Assembly: GCF_963422355.1 (NCBI RefSeq)
Contig: NC_085105.1
Location: 5,612,651 to 5,676,650 of the forward strand
Reading direction: 5' to 3'
DNA: 64,000 nucleotides
From: Corticium candelabrum
Taxonomy: Eukaryota; Porifera; Homoscleromorpha; Homosclerophorida; Plakinidae
Below the pieces are notes generated by a model. It was not told where the DNA came from, made no database searches, and was given only the letters and a program-made list of their open reading frames with translations. Shown piece after piece: positions 10,870 to 56,975 of the stretch. The position numbers and the translations under genes are program-made. Positions within the stretch are counted from its first letter, which is position 1; each line of letters opens with the position of its first letter.

Positions 10870-12972
10870 ATGTCCGAGCAGTCTTCTTCCGACTCGTCAG
10901 CTGCCGATAAACAAGTCGTCGTCATCCCTCTGGATCAGCTGAAAGAGCTGATGGTGGAAACCGCCCGTTCGGCGGTTCAGGCGGAACTCTCGCAGCACCG
11001 CATTGCTTCAGCCTCGGGTACAGTCATCTTTTCGGAGCTTGTAGTTGGTAAAGTTGGCGCAGTGTCATACGACGGGCATAATGTCGCTCATTCCATTAGG
11101 CGCCCACGGGTCGCACACTTTGCGCCAATTCAAGTCTTCTCCACCTTGCGGGGCTGTAGGTGCGTGTTGCGTCCGCCGCGCTTATGCTGCCGCGCTTATG
11201 CTGCCGCGCTTATACTTTTCGTGTTACTTTATCTACTGCGGTCGATAACGGGCGCGGTCGATAACGGGCGAGCGCGGTTACATTTTTGCATTTCTGCGAC
11301 CCGCGTTTTTATCCGTTGTTTTTCCGCGTTCCGACTTTCAGCTCGCACTAGAGTCACATCGGGAACCGCGTTGCACCAGCAGTGCCAACACCTCGCTGCC
11401 GGGTACTGTTTTTCTCACTATGTCTATTCGCAATGAGACCGCTGTCTCGCCTGCCGTCTGCCGAGGCATTGGCTTTCTCCACTGTTATGCTGGGATTGCT
11501 GTCCACGTTGAAACGCTACAACCATCATAAGCGTATTTGTTGCAGATCGTCATTAGAGTTCAATGCCTGCCGCAGCAGAGCTAGAAGCGATTAGCTTTAT
11601 GCAGCCAGGAGGGCCGTCAGCCGTCCCAGGCACTCTTGCCGTCTCTAGCCCAGAGCCGGCTATCATCAATACCGGTAACGTCACGGCCTCCAGGCCAGTA
11701 GTGGTAGGCGAGGGCACTCCTCCGGTTCCAGCAAAGTTCGTGAAGCAAATACAGTTCAGACAGTTCGTTGATTTTGCCGAACTTCTACCGGACAACCTGG
11801 AGCTACTGCGAAGGCTACAAGAGTCATCGGTTTCCGGAGCAAATGAGGCCGGTCATCGTCGCTTGAGGCAGGTGTCCTCGCTTGGCATATGGGTGCAGTG
11901 TTTTGCGGTTTATTATATACGCGGCTATTTGTTCTGCGAGCAGCTCCAGATCGTGCGCTCGACCTTATCAGTGGCGTAGGAAGCGTAGCAGCTGGGGCGG
12001 CCATGGCCGCCCCACTTTTCAAAAAGTGGCTTTCCGCCAGCTGCTCATTGCCTGTAACTTCCGTTGTTAGTTGTGCCGATTAAATAAGTAATATATTTCA
12101 GCATAAAATGCGAGCAAACTTAACGTGCGCTAGATTGCTCGCAGTACAGCGCACAGGCACGTCCGTTATATGCACGTGATCACCGTTATATCCACGTGGA
12201 CAACCCGGACACGTGTAGATGTCGAGCGGCAACGCATGCGCACTCACTCCAGTTTTAGTAGGCGAGGTTTCTTTGAACTACAGTGAAAGGGTCAACTGGA
12301 TAAGTGATAAGTAGGGCTGCAGGGCCTTAGGAGCTGCGGGTCGGTGCGACCAGAGGCTGCATGTGTGTACAACTAGGACCACACCTCCGTATGGTAGCGC
12401 ACGCTAAGTGACCACGCCTTCTAACGCGCATTAGGCCGCACCACTTTTTAATTGCTTCCTACGCCACTGCTTATGGCTTACCTGCGTCTGGTTGTGCACG
12501 AATCTCAATGCCACTCGGCACAGAATGGTTACTGTGCGACACGCGCTCAGCTGCTCACTCGCCAGTGATTATCTGGGGTCAACCTCACGCGCCACTATAC
12601 GCCGCGACCATCTTGACTAGGGATCAGTCACTGGCCAACCGCTGCCTACATTGTCTGGAGCCAGACCACAGCACCGCGGCATGCGCACTTTGCCCGCAGC
12701 AGAAGCAAGCGAGCTGCCGGACGGCAAAACCTCTCGCCAAAGCCGGCGATTTTCTGCGCGAGGAGACAGAGTCAACGGCTCAACGGTTTCGCAAAAACCG
12801 ATTTGCCGGAGGTTCAACTGGGGTTACTGTAACGGAAATGGTTTCTCATGAAGGCATGTTTGGCTGCGCTGCTGCTGTTCGGGTCACCGGCTCGACGCAT
12901 GCTCTGACACGCCCCAAACGCAGGCGTCAAGTGAAAAGTCGCACCATCTCCCGGAAGACACGTCACAAGTAA
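10870..12972 (+). pseudogene. DIRS ORF1 (gag-like), broken by a nested insertion
   Basis: Starts MSEQSSSDSSAADKQ with a helical segment LDQLKELMVETARSAVQ. The conserved block PPVPAKFVKQIQF..FVDFAELLPDNLELLRR (11710-11810) is typical of DIRS ORF1. It continues to a tryptophan motif (IWVQCFAVY), is interrupted by the 11969-12469 insertion, and resumes at 12475. A zinc-knuckle-like CLHCLEPDHSTAACALC is at about 12641-12691, and CRRFNWGYCNGN appears in a shifted frame at about 12810. Several frameshifts are present, and 11050-11560 has no recognisable coding and may be an intron. Confidence 0.7.
11969..12469. mobile_element. 501-bp MITE with perfect 16-bp TIRs and CTTAT duplication
   Basis: Begins CAGTGGCGTAGGAAGC and ends GCTTCCTACGCCACTG, a perfect inverted pair. 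It is flanked by CTTAT on both sides (11964-11968 and 12470-12474). It interrupts DIRS ORF1, so it inserted after the DIRS element did. The non-coding interior includes a GGCGGCCATGGCCGCC palindrome near the left end. The 5-bp duplication does not fit hAT (8 bp) or mariner (TA). Confidence 0.85.
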
Positions 12973-13283
12973 AGCTGTCAGGTTCTTGTGCATGCTTACG
13001 TTTCCGTAGTTAACGAACTAGCAGCTTGTTGCCGCTTGTTAATGGTTATAAGCTTATACTGCCGCTTATCTAGGCCGCGCTCGGCTGAACAGAAACGCAT
13101 GTAGGCTATCACTATGTGCGCATATTAGCTGTAATTTGATGAGTTTAACATTTACTGAAAATTGTGCACGTGGTCTATGGTTGCGACCGTTCTGTTTTTC
13201 CTTTTTCATTTTTTTTGTTCATGGCGTAGTGCCTTCTAGGAAGCTCAGCCGCTTGCAACGTTTTCCCCGGCAGGTATCGTTAC

Positions 13284-14820
13284 ATGAAAGACCTGTCAAT
13301 ATTGAGAAGCTGCCGCCCAGTGGACGCTCGCAATCCGAAGGACTCGGATCTTTCGTTCTCTCCGTTGGTGAGGGAAGCTTGGTCTCGCGAACTCGCTGCT
13401 CATTCAGATGCGCTTTTCCGGAACTACATATTGGATGGTTTGACGTACGGTTTTCGGATCGGCTTCAATTACGCTCAAACATCCTGCAAATCGTCGGGTA
13501 AAACATGTCAGCGAAAGCCAGTGCTGACGTGGTCGACAGTTATCTTGCACAAGAGCGTAAAGCAGGTCGTCTTGCAGGCCCTATGCAAACGCAGCTTGTC
13601 GACACGCAGGTCAGCCCACTTGGAGAAATTCCAAAATCATACCAACCCGGCAAGTGACGTTTCATTGTTGACTTATCCGCTCCACGGTCGCCTAGCGTCA
13701 ACGAGGGCATCGACTGGGACGCGTGTGCGCTGTCCTATACTAGAGTAGATGTTGCGACTCAGCACATTCTGTCTCTTGGAACGGGTACCTTGCTAGCAAA
13801 GCTTGATATTCAAAGCCCGTACCGTCATATCCCGGTTCACCCTTCCGACAGACATTTGCTCGGCATCCGCTGGAACGGAGAAGTATATCTTGATCGCGCC
13901 TTGCGGTTTTTTTTTTTGGGGTTAAGGTTCGCTCCCAAGATTTTCTCCGCAGTTGCATACGCTTTGCTGTGGATCATGCTCAATTGCGGCGTAAGCACTG
14001 GCATTCACTATCTGGATAATTTATTTTTCTTTGGTTGATTAGATGCAGCAGCATGTGCGCGGAATGTTGCGATAGCACTGGACTCCTGCAACAAGCTGGG
14101 CGTTCGCGTGGCGTAGTACAAACTGGAAGGTCCGTCAACGCGTCTTCAGTTCCTCAGCTTGGAACCTGACTTAGTACGAGGACTCATTAAGCTTCCCGCT
14201 GAGAAGCTAACTCGCTTACAAGCACAAGTCTGCCGTTGGCTCAGCCGTCGTTTATGTATGAAGAGAGAGCTGCTGTTGCTGATCGGCATTCTCCAGCACG
14301 CGGCAGCAGTTGTAAAACCAGGACGCATATTCATTCGCAGACTCATCAATTTGTCAACCTGCGTGAAACATCTGCATTAGCGCATCCGCCTCAATAAAGA
14401 CACGTTGGCCGATCTGCATTGGTGGGACATATTTATGACTGACTGCAATGGTTCGTCTATGCTGCAGCTTCTGGGTCACGCACGGCCAACTGTTACTGCT
14501 CGCTCCGACGCATCGGGCACGTGAGGGTGCGGCGCAATTTGGTTGAACAATTGGCTACAGTGGAAGTGGAGCGACTTGTGGCGCTCACGGTCAATCGCAG
14601 AAAAATATTTCTTTCTTTGCTCCTGGCCGCGGCAGTGTGGGTAAGGAATGGCGAGGGCATTGGGTCTTGTTTGACTGCGGGAACTCTACAGTGGTTTCTG
14701 CGCTAGAAAGACGCACCAGCCGTGTTTCGCTGATTATGCATCTTCTGCGAGCTTTACACTTTCTAGCTGCATAAGTTTCTTTTACGTGGCAAGCCGTTCA
14801 TATTTCGGGAAATGCTAATA
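13284..14820 (+). pseudogene. DIRS reverse transcriptase / RNase H region
   Basis: RT motifs include GTLLAKLDIQSPYRHIPVHP followed by DRHLLGIRW (about 13787-13870), and FAPKIFSAVAYALLWIM followed by IHYLDNLFFFG. The catalytic YxDD box reads YLDN, so the second aspartate is lost. Upstream coding (about 13500-13790) needs frame changes. Downstream RNase-H-like remnants include a VTARSDAS segment near 14490. The region follows ORF1 and precedes the recombinase. Confidence 0.75.
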
Positions 14821-15043
14821 TTATCGCGGATGCTCTATCTTGAAACCACGCTGAAAGAGCGCTTTCTTTGTTTTCACAGCTCAAAAGCACTCCCACTCCA
14901 GTTCTGCCAGAAATGCCCGGCTCAGTCATGTTGCCGGAAATCTACTGAAACTCTCGCGCTTGGACAACTCTGCTCGTCACTTCTTTTCCTTGGGTCTAGC
15001 GCCTTCTATGAAGCGGGTCTATTAATCTGGGCATTCGAGCTAC

Positions 15044-15910
15044 TTGAACTTCTGCAACCAAGTGTCTATTGTTCCTCTCCTTGCGTCTAAGCGCTCGCTT
15101 TGCCTCTTTGCGTCTTACTTAGCATGCAGATCGGCAAATACGTCACAAAACAATCAAGTACATCTTGTCAGCGGTTCGCCATCTCCATATTCAGTCGGGC
15201 GCGGCGACCCATTCACTGCTCAGCTCAGCCAGCTGTCATACGTTCTTCGCGGCATTCAACGACTTGAAGGATCGGCTGCGCGACGGCCCCGGTTGCCCAT
15301 TACGCCAGTTGAACTCAACGTTTTCAAACGAGCGTGGTCTAAGTGGTGTTCTCGACGAGATGCTAGTATGCTCTGGGCCGCGTGTTGCACTGGATTTTTC
15401 GTGGTTTTTTTGCGAGCGGAAGAATTCACAGTAAAGTCGTTAGCGACCTTTGACGAGGTGGTTTATATCACCCCTCGGGACGTCAGCATTGACTCTGTCA
15501 CCGCTTCTACAATGATTCGTCTTCGGCTGAAGCAATCTAAAACCGCCCCGTTTCGTCACGGCGCTGTCATAACTTTGGATCGCACTCGACAGGACATTTG
15601 TCTAGTACTGTATCTGCTTTGCTCTCCTATCTATAGTGCAACGCGGCAAAAGTCGGGGTCCACTGTTTACATTCTCCGACGAATCTCCTCTTTCTCGCCA
15701 AAGCGAGTGTCCGAGGTTCAGCGCTTGCTTGTTTCAGAAGGCATGAGTTGTAAAGGTTTTACCGGTCACAGCTTTCGCATCGGCGCAGCCACCACGGCGA
15801 AGGCCAAGGGAGTTGCTGACTCGACGCTAAAGACCTTGGGCTGCTAGAAAAGTAACGCATTTCAGCTATATATTCGCTTGCCTGGAACAGACCTGGCCGG
15901 CGTTTCTCGC
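15044..15910 (+). pseudogene. DIRS tyrosine recombinase
   Basis: The ORF holds the recombinase domain. The first catalytic Arg is in CTGFFVVFLRAEEFT, the HxxR box is in FTGHSFRIGAATTA, and the nucleophile Tyr is in NAFQLYIRLPG just past the stop. A TAG at 15847 replaces the expected Trp codon after LGC, so the catalytic tyrosine lies beyond a nonsense codon. Only this substitution breaks the ORF in its conserved half, so decay is modest here. Confidence 0.85.
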
Positions 15911-15950
15911 CAACTGGTATCGTAGTAAAACAGGCAGTTTATTATAGCGT

Positions 15951-16883
15951 GGGTATTTCTACCTCACTCCCTATGTAGGGATGTGAAGAATCTAAAATGG
16001 CGGCCCATACAAAAGTATCCAAACGCATTCGAACCAGATCTCTCAGAACTCATTACAGAGATCTCGGACCCACGTAGCGCTCAACTTCAAACGTTCCTAA
16101 TGGTAGCCAGACTATCACCGCTGACACTAATCGCCTCAGAAGCCAGCTATCGGCAAGTAAAAAACCCGATTTATTCTTTCACATTTCACATTCACTTTTG
16201 TCAGCCAGGCTAGCGCCTCACTCGAAGCAGCTACAACGACGAGAGTCACACCAAACGATTCGCTCTTGTCCGAAGAATTGCACTGACCCAACAGCTAGAA
16301 ATGTGCAAAGTCACCTTGTATCAGTCAACTGCTGCCATGCAATTCCACGTACTGCTTCCCACAACGCCATGTTGTTCCGGTCACGTGTGTACATGTGACT
16401 ACCGTTTGGAAGCCTAGCTGCCACTTCCACCTGCTGCTACATGCTGCTTTCAGTTGCGTGTAGTTGAGCATGTACGACTATGTTCAACGGCGCGGCGTCC
16501 TGTCTGACTCTCTGTGCATGTAAGCGTGTATCTCTTCCGTGGAACCCTACTACTAGTAGGTAATGGGAGTTGTTTATAGATGCAATCAGTGTTATTACGT
16601 ACATCCGTCAGCTGCGACGTACTTCCGTGTCTGCTGAGCGTAACGTGGGAGTTGTTTAGAGATGCAATCAAAGATTGAAATCCCGGCCGAGCTGCACACG
16701 TTTACTAGGACTGTCATTTCCATTTCAAACTACATACGCATACTCGATGCATTACCCCTCTTTAGTTTTAGAGCTCTCTAGCTATGCAAATACAGCAACG
16801 TCACACGGCATTTCAGACAACAACGTGTATGGCCATTCAAGTTCTACGCTGTAGCTAGACAGTGGCAGCAAAAAGGCATATAT
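15951..16883. other. Intergenic region with short direct repeats
   Basis: No recognised gene. A sequence GGGAGTTGTTTATAGATGCA occurs at about 16565 and again in near-identical form at about 16648. A segment TTTACTAGGACTGTCATTTCC (16699) recurs as TTTACTAAAACTGTCATTTCC at 17580, on the other side of the OTU ORF. A short ORF at 15983-16213 has no recognisable motif. Confidence 0.4.
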
Positions 16884-17392
16884 ATGTGCCACCTTAGGTC
16901 TGCGTTTGTGGGAACGAACACACTTCAACCAGGCGGTCTATACGTCGTTCTAACACCACCAGACCCCTTTACAATAATGCCTATCAAAGGAGATGGCAAA
17001 TGCTTATTCCGTTGTTTTGCATACATTATATGTGGTTCAGAAAGTCAACACATGGCGGTACGTAGAGCTATCCTAAGCCACATGGTGCACATTGCCCATT
17101 ATTATTATTCCGCCACATTCCCAACAGAATATCAAACATTCAGCAATACATAACAGAAACCGGTATGGACAAAGAATCAACCTGGGGCACCGACATTGAA
17201 ATTTTGACTCTAGCCGATTTGCTGCAAACTTGTGTGTTCTCCTACAACGTACAACAGCATAATTGGCAAAGAATGAGTCCTGCTACTACAGACCGGTCTA
17301 TTACTGAAGACACCACTGAAATGTCAATGTACATTAATTATCGTGATATGGTTCACTTCGAAGTTGTGCGAAGCTGCATACCCGATTGTTAG
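16884..17392 (+). pseudogene. OTU-family cysteine protease domain, one frameshift
   Basis: OTU domains are cysteine proteases, often deubiquitinases, and are also carried by several transposon families. The N-terminal half reads MPIKGDGKCLFRCFAYIICG, with the Asp-Gly-x-Cys catalytic signature, and continues HMAVRRAILSHM. The second half, in another frame, reads ESTWGTDIEILTLADLLQT and SMYINYRDMVHFEVVRS, where the His of MVHFE is the catalytic-histidine candidate. A single-base frameshift near 17137 separates the halves. The short similar segments at 16699 and 17580 that flank it suggest it belonged to a mobile element. Confidence 0.75.
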
Positions 17393-17609
17393 ACTGTCTA
17401 GAAAGGTCACTTGAAAAGAGATACCGTAGCTAAACTGGGATGTGCATCGTCTAATTACAGCCTGGAATTCGTGGCCTAGGGTGGGAGGGGGGCGGGACAG
17501 AGAGTGCAACCTCCACGTGGTCTGTCCTGGGGTTTTGAACACGAAAGTATTCTCACATGTTCAAAATGCTAAGCACTCGGTTTACTAAAACTGTCATTTC
17601 CATCTTCGG

Positions 17610-17610
<1 letters not shown>

Positions 17611-17676
<66 letters not shown>
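17611..17676. repeat. (TA)n(CA)n microsatellite
   Basis: Uninterrupted TA run followed by a CA run ending near CACGTG. Confidence 0.95.
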
Positions 17677-17722
17677 GTGCTCGCGTAGTATACTTTTAAC
17701 ATAGCTAAAAATTTATATGAAA

Positions 17723-17926
17723 CAAGTCCAAAAACATTTTGAGAAAATAATGGTATGTAGCGATGGGTATGTACTTATGTCACTTATGCCCATCTCCTAC
17801 ATCACAATCTTTTTACCTATATCGCTTGCAGCAGTTGTGAATGTGATGTACCAGATGGGCATAAATGACATAAGTACATACCCATCCCTACATACCCATC
17901 ATTTTCTCAAAATGTTTTTGGACTTG
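17723..17926. repeat. Fold-back palindrome, about 80-bp arms
   Basis: CAAGTCCAAAAACATTTTGA at the left is matched inverted by TCAAAATGTTTTTGGACTTG at the right. The arms continue through GGGTATGTACTTATGTCA and GCCCATCT with few mismatches, around a 40-bp loop. Probable MITE; no target duplication defined. Confidence 0.85.
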
Positions 17927-18039
17927 TATCACTACGTGGACCCCTTGTGGGCCGAAGTCCGGGGCTTTAAACTTGAACCTTGCTTAGTGCGTTAGCATTT
18001 GCAGAAAACCTACAAGAACTTTAACTTTGCTTCATGTAC

Positions 18040-19410
18040 ACCAACCAGATGTCATGTTGGCACTCGGTGGGATAAGTGGCCGACACGACCAACTCATTTA
18101 TGGCTTTGCTAGTGTCTCCAAAGACCAATGCGTGCCATGCAGGAGCGTCCACAAACATCGCATGTAAAGTTCCCACTCTTAGCGATCGTCTTTCGTTCTT
18201 GCTTTTTTGTTGGAGTGTTTTTTAAACGTTGATCTTCAAAATGATCTAGAGATTTTGTGCAATATGATCTCCACAGAGATCTGTTTGACGCATAACTTTC
18301 CCAGTTGGAGATATCGATATTACAAGATTTCAAATTGGATTTCAATGTGTCTTTAAAGCGCAATTTCTGACCACCTGCTGTTCTAGAATCTTCCTTCAGC
18401 TGACCATAAAACACTGCCCTTGGGATTCTATCATCCTTCATTCGAACAAGATGGCCACACCATCGAAGTTGAGCTTGTAGTAGTAGAACCTCAATTCCAG
18501 GCATGTTGTATTTCTTCAGAACCTCTGTATTGGGTATCATGTCTTGCCATTTTATATTTCCAATTTTGCGAGGACATCGCATGTGAAATTGGTCAAGCTG
18601 TGTGTCTTCTATATAATGTCCAAGTCTCACAACCATAAAGTAAAGTGGTGATCACAACAGCTTTGTAAACTTTGACCTTCGTGGCTGTAGTTATGCCATG
18701 TTCATTCCAAAGGTTTCTAGTCAGGTTGCCAAAGGCAGCACCAACTCTACTCAGACGCATTGAAATGTCATTATCGATAACAATGTTTTGAGACAGAGTA
18801 CTCCTAAATAAGAGAACTTGTCAACCGATGTCAAAGGAGTGTCGATCGTACACTTTTACAACAGGAGGTGTGTAAGAAGACCCAAGTTTTGGTTGGTACA
18901 AGACTTCGGACTTCTTGAGACTTACAGTGAGCCCAAAACGTCGTGCAGTGTGTTGAACTGAATATCCTCTATGGTGTGCGCGACAAGGGACAATCATCTG
19001 CAAAGAGCAGGTCACGTATGAAAATGTCACTGACTTTAGTTTTTCCATTGAAGCGACGAAGATTAAAAATGTTCCCATCAAAGCGCGTTTGAAGGTAAAC
19101 ACCTTTATCGCAATTCCTGAAGACAACATGTAACATTACTGAGAAAAAGATGTTAAATAACAAAGGTGCAAGAACGCATCCTTGTCTAACGCCACTAGTG
19201 ACTGCAAAGGACTTGGAAGAAGCTCCACTGTCAATGACGCTAGCTGACATATCGTCGTGAAAAAAAATGATCTTATGATATTGACTAGATTGTACGGACA
19301 GCCTATTTTACCGAGTAATCTCCATAAGAGATTTCTGTTGACGGAATCAAATGCTTTTGTCGGATCTACAAAATCCATGTAGAGGTCTCTATGATGTTCA
19401 CGACATTTTT
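18040..19410 (-). pseudogene. 5'-truncated LINE reverse-transcriptase fragment
   Basis: Minus-strand fragments. [20 protein letters not shown] (about 19390-19330) is RT core. Next come VTSGVRQGCVLAPLLFNIFF and DLLFADDC, which is the FADD catalytic box. AARRFGLTVSLKKSEVLYQP follows. The C-terminal part is QLDQFHMRCPRKIGNIKWQD, LRWCGHLVRMKDDRIPR, and a zinc finger CDVCGRSCMARIGLWRH. The intact FADD box shows where the active site was, but frameshifts break the ORF. The 5' end is truncated exactly next to the sterol O-acyltransferase-like exon. Confidence 0.9.
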
Positions 19411-19414
19411 TCAG

Positions 19415-19662
19415 TAGTATGGTTCCGGGGACGATGATTCTTATTCTCGGATTCTTTTGCATTTTATATTCATGGATGAACGCGTTTGCCGAAATGATGC
19501 GGTTTGCTGATCGTGAGTTTTATCAGGATTGGTGGAATAGCCGTCAGTTTGCTAGATTTTACCGAACGTGGAACGTCATCGTACACGAATGGCTGTACTA
19601 CTACGTGTTCAGAGACACGATGAGGTTATGTCAGAACAGTCATCGAAAGAAAGCAGCAGCAC
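19415..19662 (+). pseudogene. Lone exon of a sterol O-acyltransferase-like gene
   Basis: Sterol O-acyltransferases (SOAT/ACAT, MBOAT family) esterify cholesterol in the ER membrane. The exon reads [12 protein letters not shown] (hydrophobic), [20 protein letters not shown], which contains the FYxDWWN signature, and [18 protein letters not shown] plausible acceptor TTTTTTCAG precedes it, and a GT donor follows KKAAAR. The catalytic His of the next SOAT segment is absent, and no other SOAT exon is visible nearby. It could be a duplicated or captured exon, or one exon of a gene otherwise lost. Confidence 0.75.
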
Positions 19663-20639
19663 GTGTAACATGTATAGGCAGCCATCAGAGGGAGAAAAGG
19701 CAACTTTATGGAACATCTCCACCCCTGATATTTGACCCTAGTGCAGAAAACATCCCACCGCTTGCTTGTATAGTTGCATGGTGCCAAGAACAGCCGTCCA
19801 AGTACTTGACTAGAGCGCGGCCCCGTTCCTCGGACACCATCATATTCCGGACGCGAGTTCTCAGTTATTCGTTTTTGAACGCAGTCCCTACCACATCATA
19901 GATGTAGGTATCCAAGTTGTAATTGAGCACACCAAAAGAGAGCATTGCACCTCTTCTCTGCTTAAAGTGAGATTGAAGACTGTGCGGAGCCTTGCATACC
20001 CCGTTCATCGGACAAACGCATCGTTCACCGAACAGTAGCGTCTGAATTGCACACACGCATCTTTCAGCCTAGTTACTTATATATTGCTAATCAACAACTC
20101 TTTACCTACAAATCGTGTTGTTACCCTGCATGTCAGTCAAGATTTGTATGAGTTACAGGGGTCAAACGCCCGTGGTAACGGCCCCAATCGTCGGACACCC
20201 ATTTTCTTGCCTTCCTACCTTCTCAGCAACAGCTCTAGGTTTCAAATAACTGCAGTTGATTAAATTCAGCTATCTGAAACGCTGCGGAACGCAGAACACT
20301 TGCCTAGAGTGCTTGGTGGCAATTCTGAGTCATTCCTCCTACAACCAGGCCCCCTCTAGGACGTGTAAAAGATGTTGCTTGAACGAACTAGCCGTTCAAC
20401 AAAAAAGACGACAACCGAAACCGATGAGAGGGCAGGATTGAAGTGCTAAAACGCTCTTTTACCCTTTACAAAGAAAGTCGATCGCTGCGCAGCGCGCGTT
20501 GACAACGACTTGACGTTATCTAATTCAGCTTTACCTAGGAGAAGCAGGGGTGAAGGTTCTAGCTGCTCTGATAATGAACAAAGTTCCTGCATTCGGTACA
20601 GCTGGTTGTACCAACGATGACGTGCTGCACTTCGTGACA
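19663..20639. other. Intergenic, TCGGACAC-type short repeats
   Basis: No recognised gene. Related words occur at 19826 (CTCGGACACCATCAT), 20003 (CCGTTCATCGGACAA) and 20188 (ATCGTCGGACACCC). They appear in opposite orientation at 22127-22352. Confidence 0.5.
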
Positions 20640-20648
20640 GTGCAAGGT

Positions 20649-21537
20649 TAGCCTCGGTCTCCCAAACCCGTGTAGCGCCGATACAAAATCGTCCTCCACG
20701 GGTCTGGGATGGTACCGCCTCTTCTCAATATATTGCAGTTGGTCCTAGGACCAGCATTAGTGTTCAGTTTCATAAATGCATACCTTTCCAATTACGGCCG
20801 TAATACAACAACGACGAAGACGTGTCGCGCTAGAACATCGTGTCGCATCCTGCTGCACGGGTACCTTTGTGTTTACAGTAGCTACGGTTTTATCATTTGT
20901 GTGTTAGTAGGGAACGCGAACGGGACGTTAGAAAGCACTGTCTTTTACTACTGGTGCCGCGGACGCGATCGGCATGTGTCTGATCGCCGTGAATCCGCTG
21001 CGAGTAGCTGCTAGTCGCGCGTGGAGTTCCGAATTCGCGATGAAAATTCGCGATGCGCGCATCCGCTGTGACTCGATCGTCCGGATTCGATGCGACTTGC
21101 CGCGAAATCGCGACAAAACTTCGCCGTGAATTCTCCGCAAGACTCTGTGTAGTGGACGTGATCATGAAGTCGTTGAGAATGCGGCTGGCTGGCTAGTGTA
21201 GATGTCGGAGCATTGGTTCGAACAAACGGCTCTACTAGGTGTCGTTACTGCCGTTGACAGGTGCAGAATACAAACCACGACGTGTAGGGATGTGAGTTTG
21301 CGTGAAGAGCGCACTACAAGTCGTCGTTTGTGTACAGTGTAGTCTTTGGTAGACAGCAGATATGCATGAGATGTCTTCGTTGATTACAGCTGTAATTGGG
21401 AAGGTATGCATTATGAAACTGAACACTAATACTGGTCCTAGGACCAACCGCAATATATTGAGAAGAGGCGGTACCATCCCAGACCCGTGAAGGACGATTT
21501 TGTATTGGCGCTACACGGGTCTGGGAGGCCGAGGCTA
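20649..21537. mobile_element. 889-bp non-autonomous element, about 180-bp TIRs, 9-bp duplication
   Basis: Begins TAGCCTCGG and ends CCGAGGCTA. The inverted repeats (20649-20830 and 21355-21537) are long and about 90 percent alike by eye, including GGTCCTAGGACCA and GGGATGGTACCGCCTCTTCTC. It is flanked by a perfect GTGCAAGGT duplication (20640-20648 and 21538-21546). A 9-bp duplication with long TIRs is the Mutator pattern. The interior is rich in TCGCGA-type words and encodes nothing recognisable. Confidence 0.9.
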
Positions 21538-21546
21538 GTGCAAGGT

Positions 21547-56975
<35,429 letters not shown>

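Larger units (their letters stand above)
10770..15950 (+). mobile_element. DIRS-type tyrosine-recombinase retrotransposon, defective
   Basis: DIRS elements carry a gag-like ORF1, reverse transcriptase/RNase H and a tyrosine recombinase in place of an integrase. All three are present in order on the plus strand: ORF1 fragments 10870-12972, RT/RNase H 13284-14820 and recombinase 15044-15910. The outer limits are approximate because I could not identify the split direct or inverted repeats. Frameshifts, a mutated RT catalytic motif, a nonsense codon in the recombinase and a nested insertion show it is dead. Confidence 0.85.

Noticed and set aside
15983..16213. 76-codon ORF as a host exon
   Set aside because: It has no recognisable domain, no clear splice sites and is next to the DIRS end. 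Not enough to call it a gene.
19419..19901. A 160-codon intact gene
   Set aside because: Only the first 80 or so residues match sterol O-acyltransferase; the rest reads past a likely donor into unrelated intergenic sequence.
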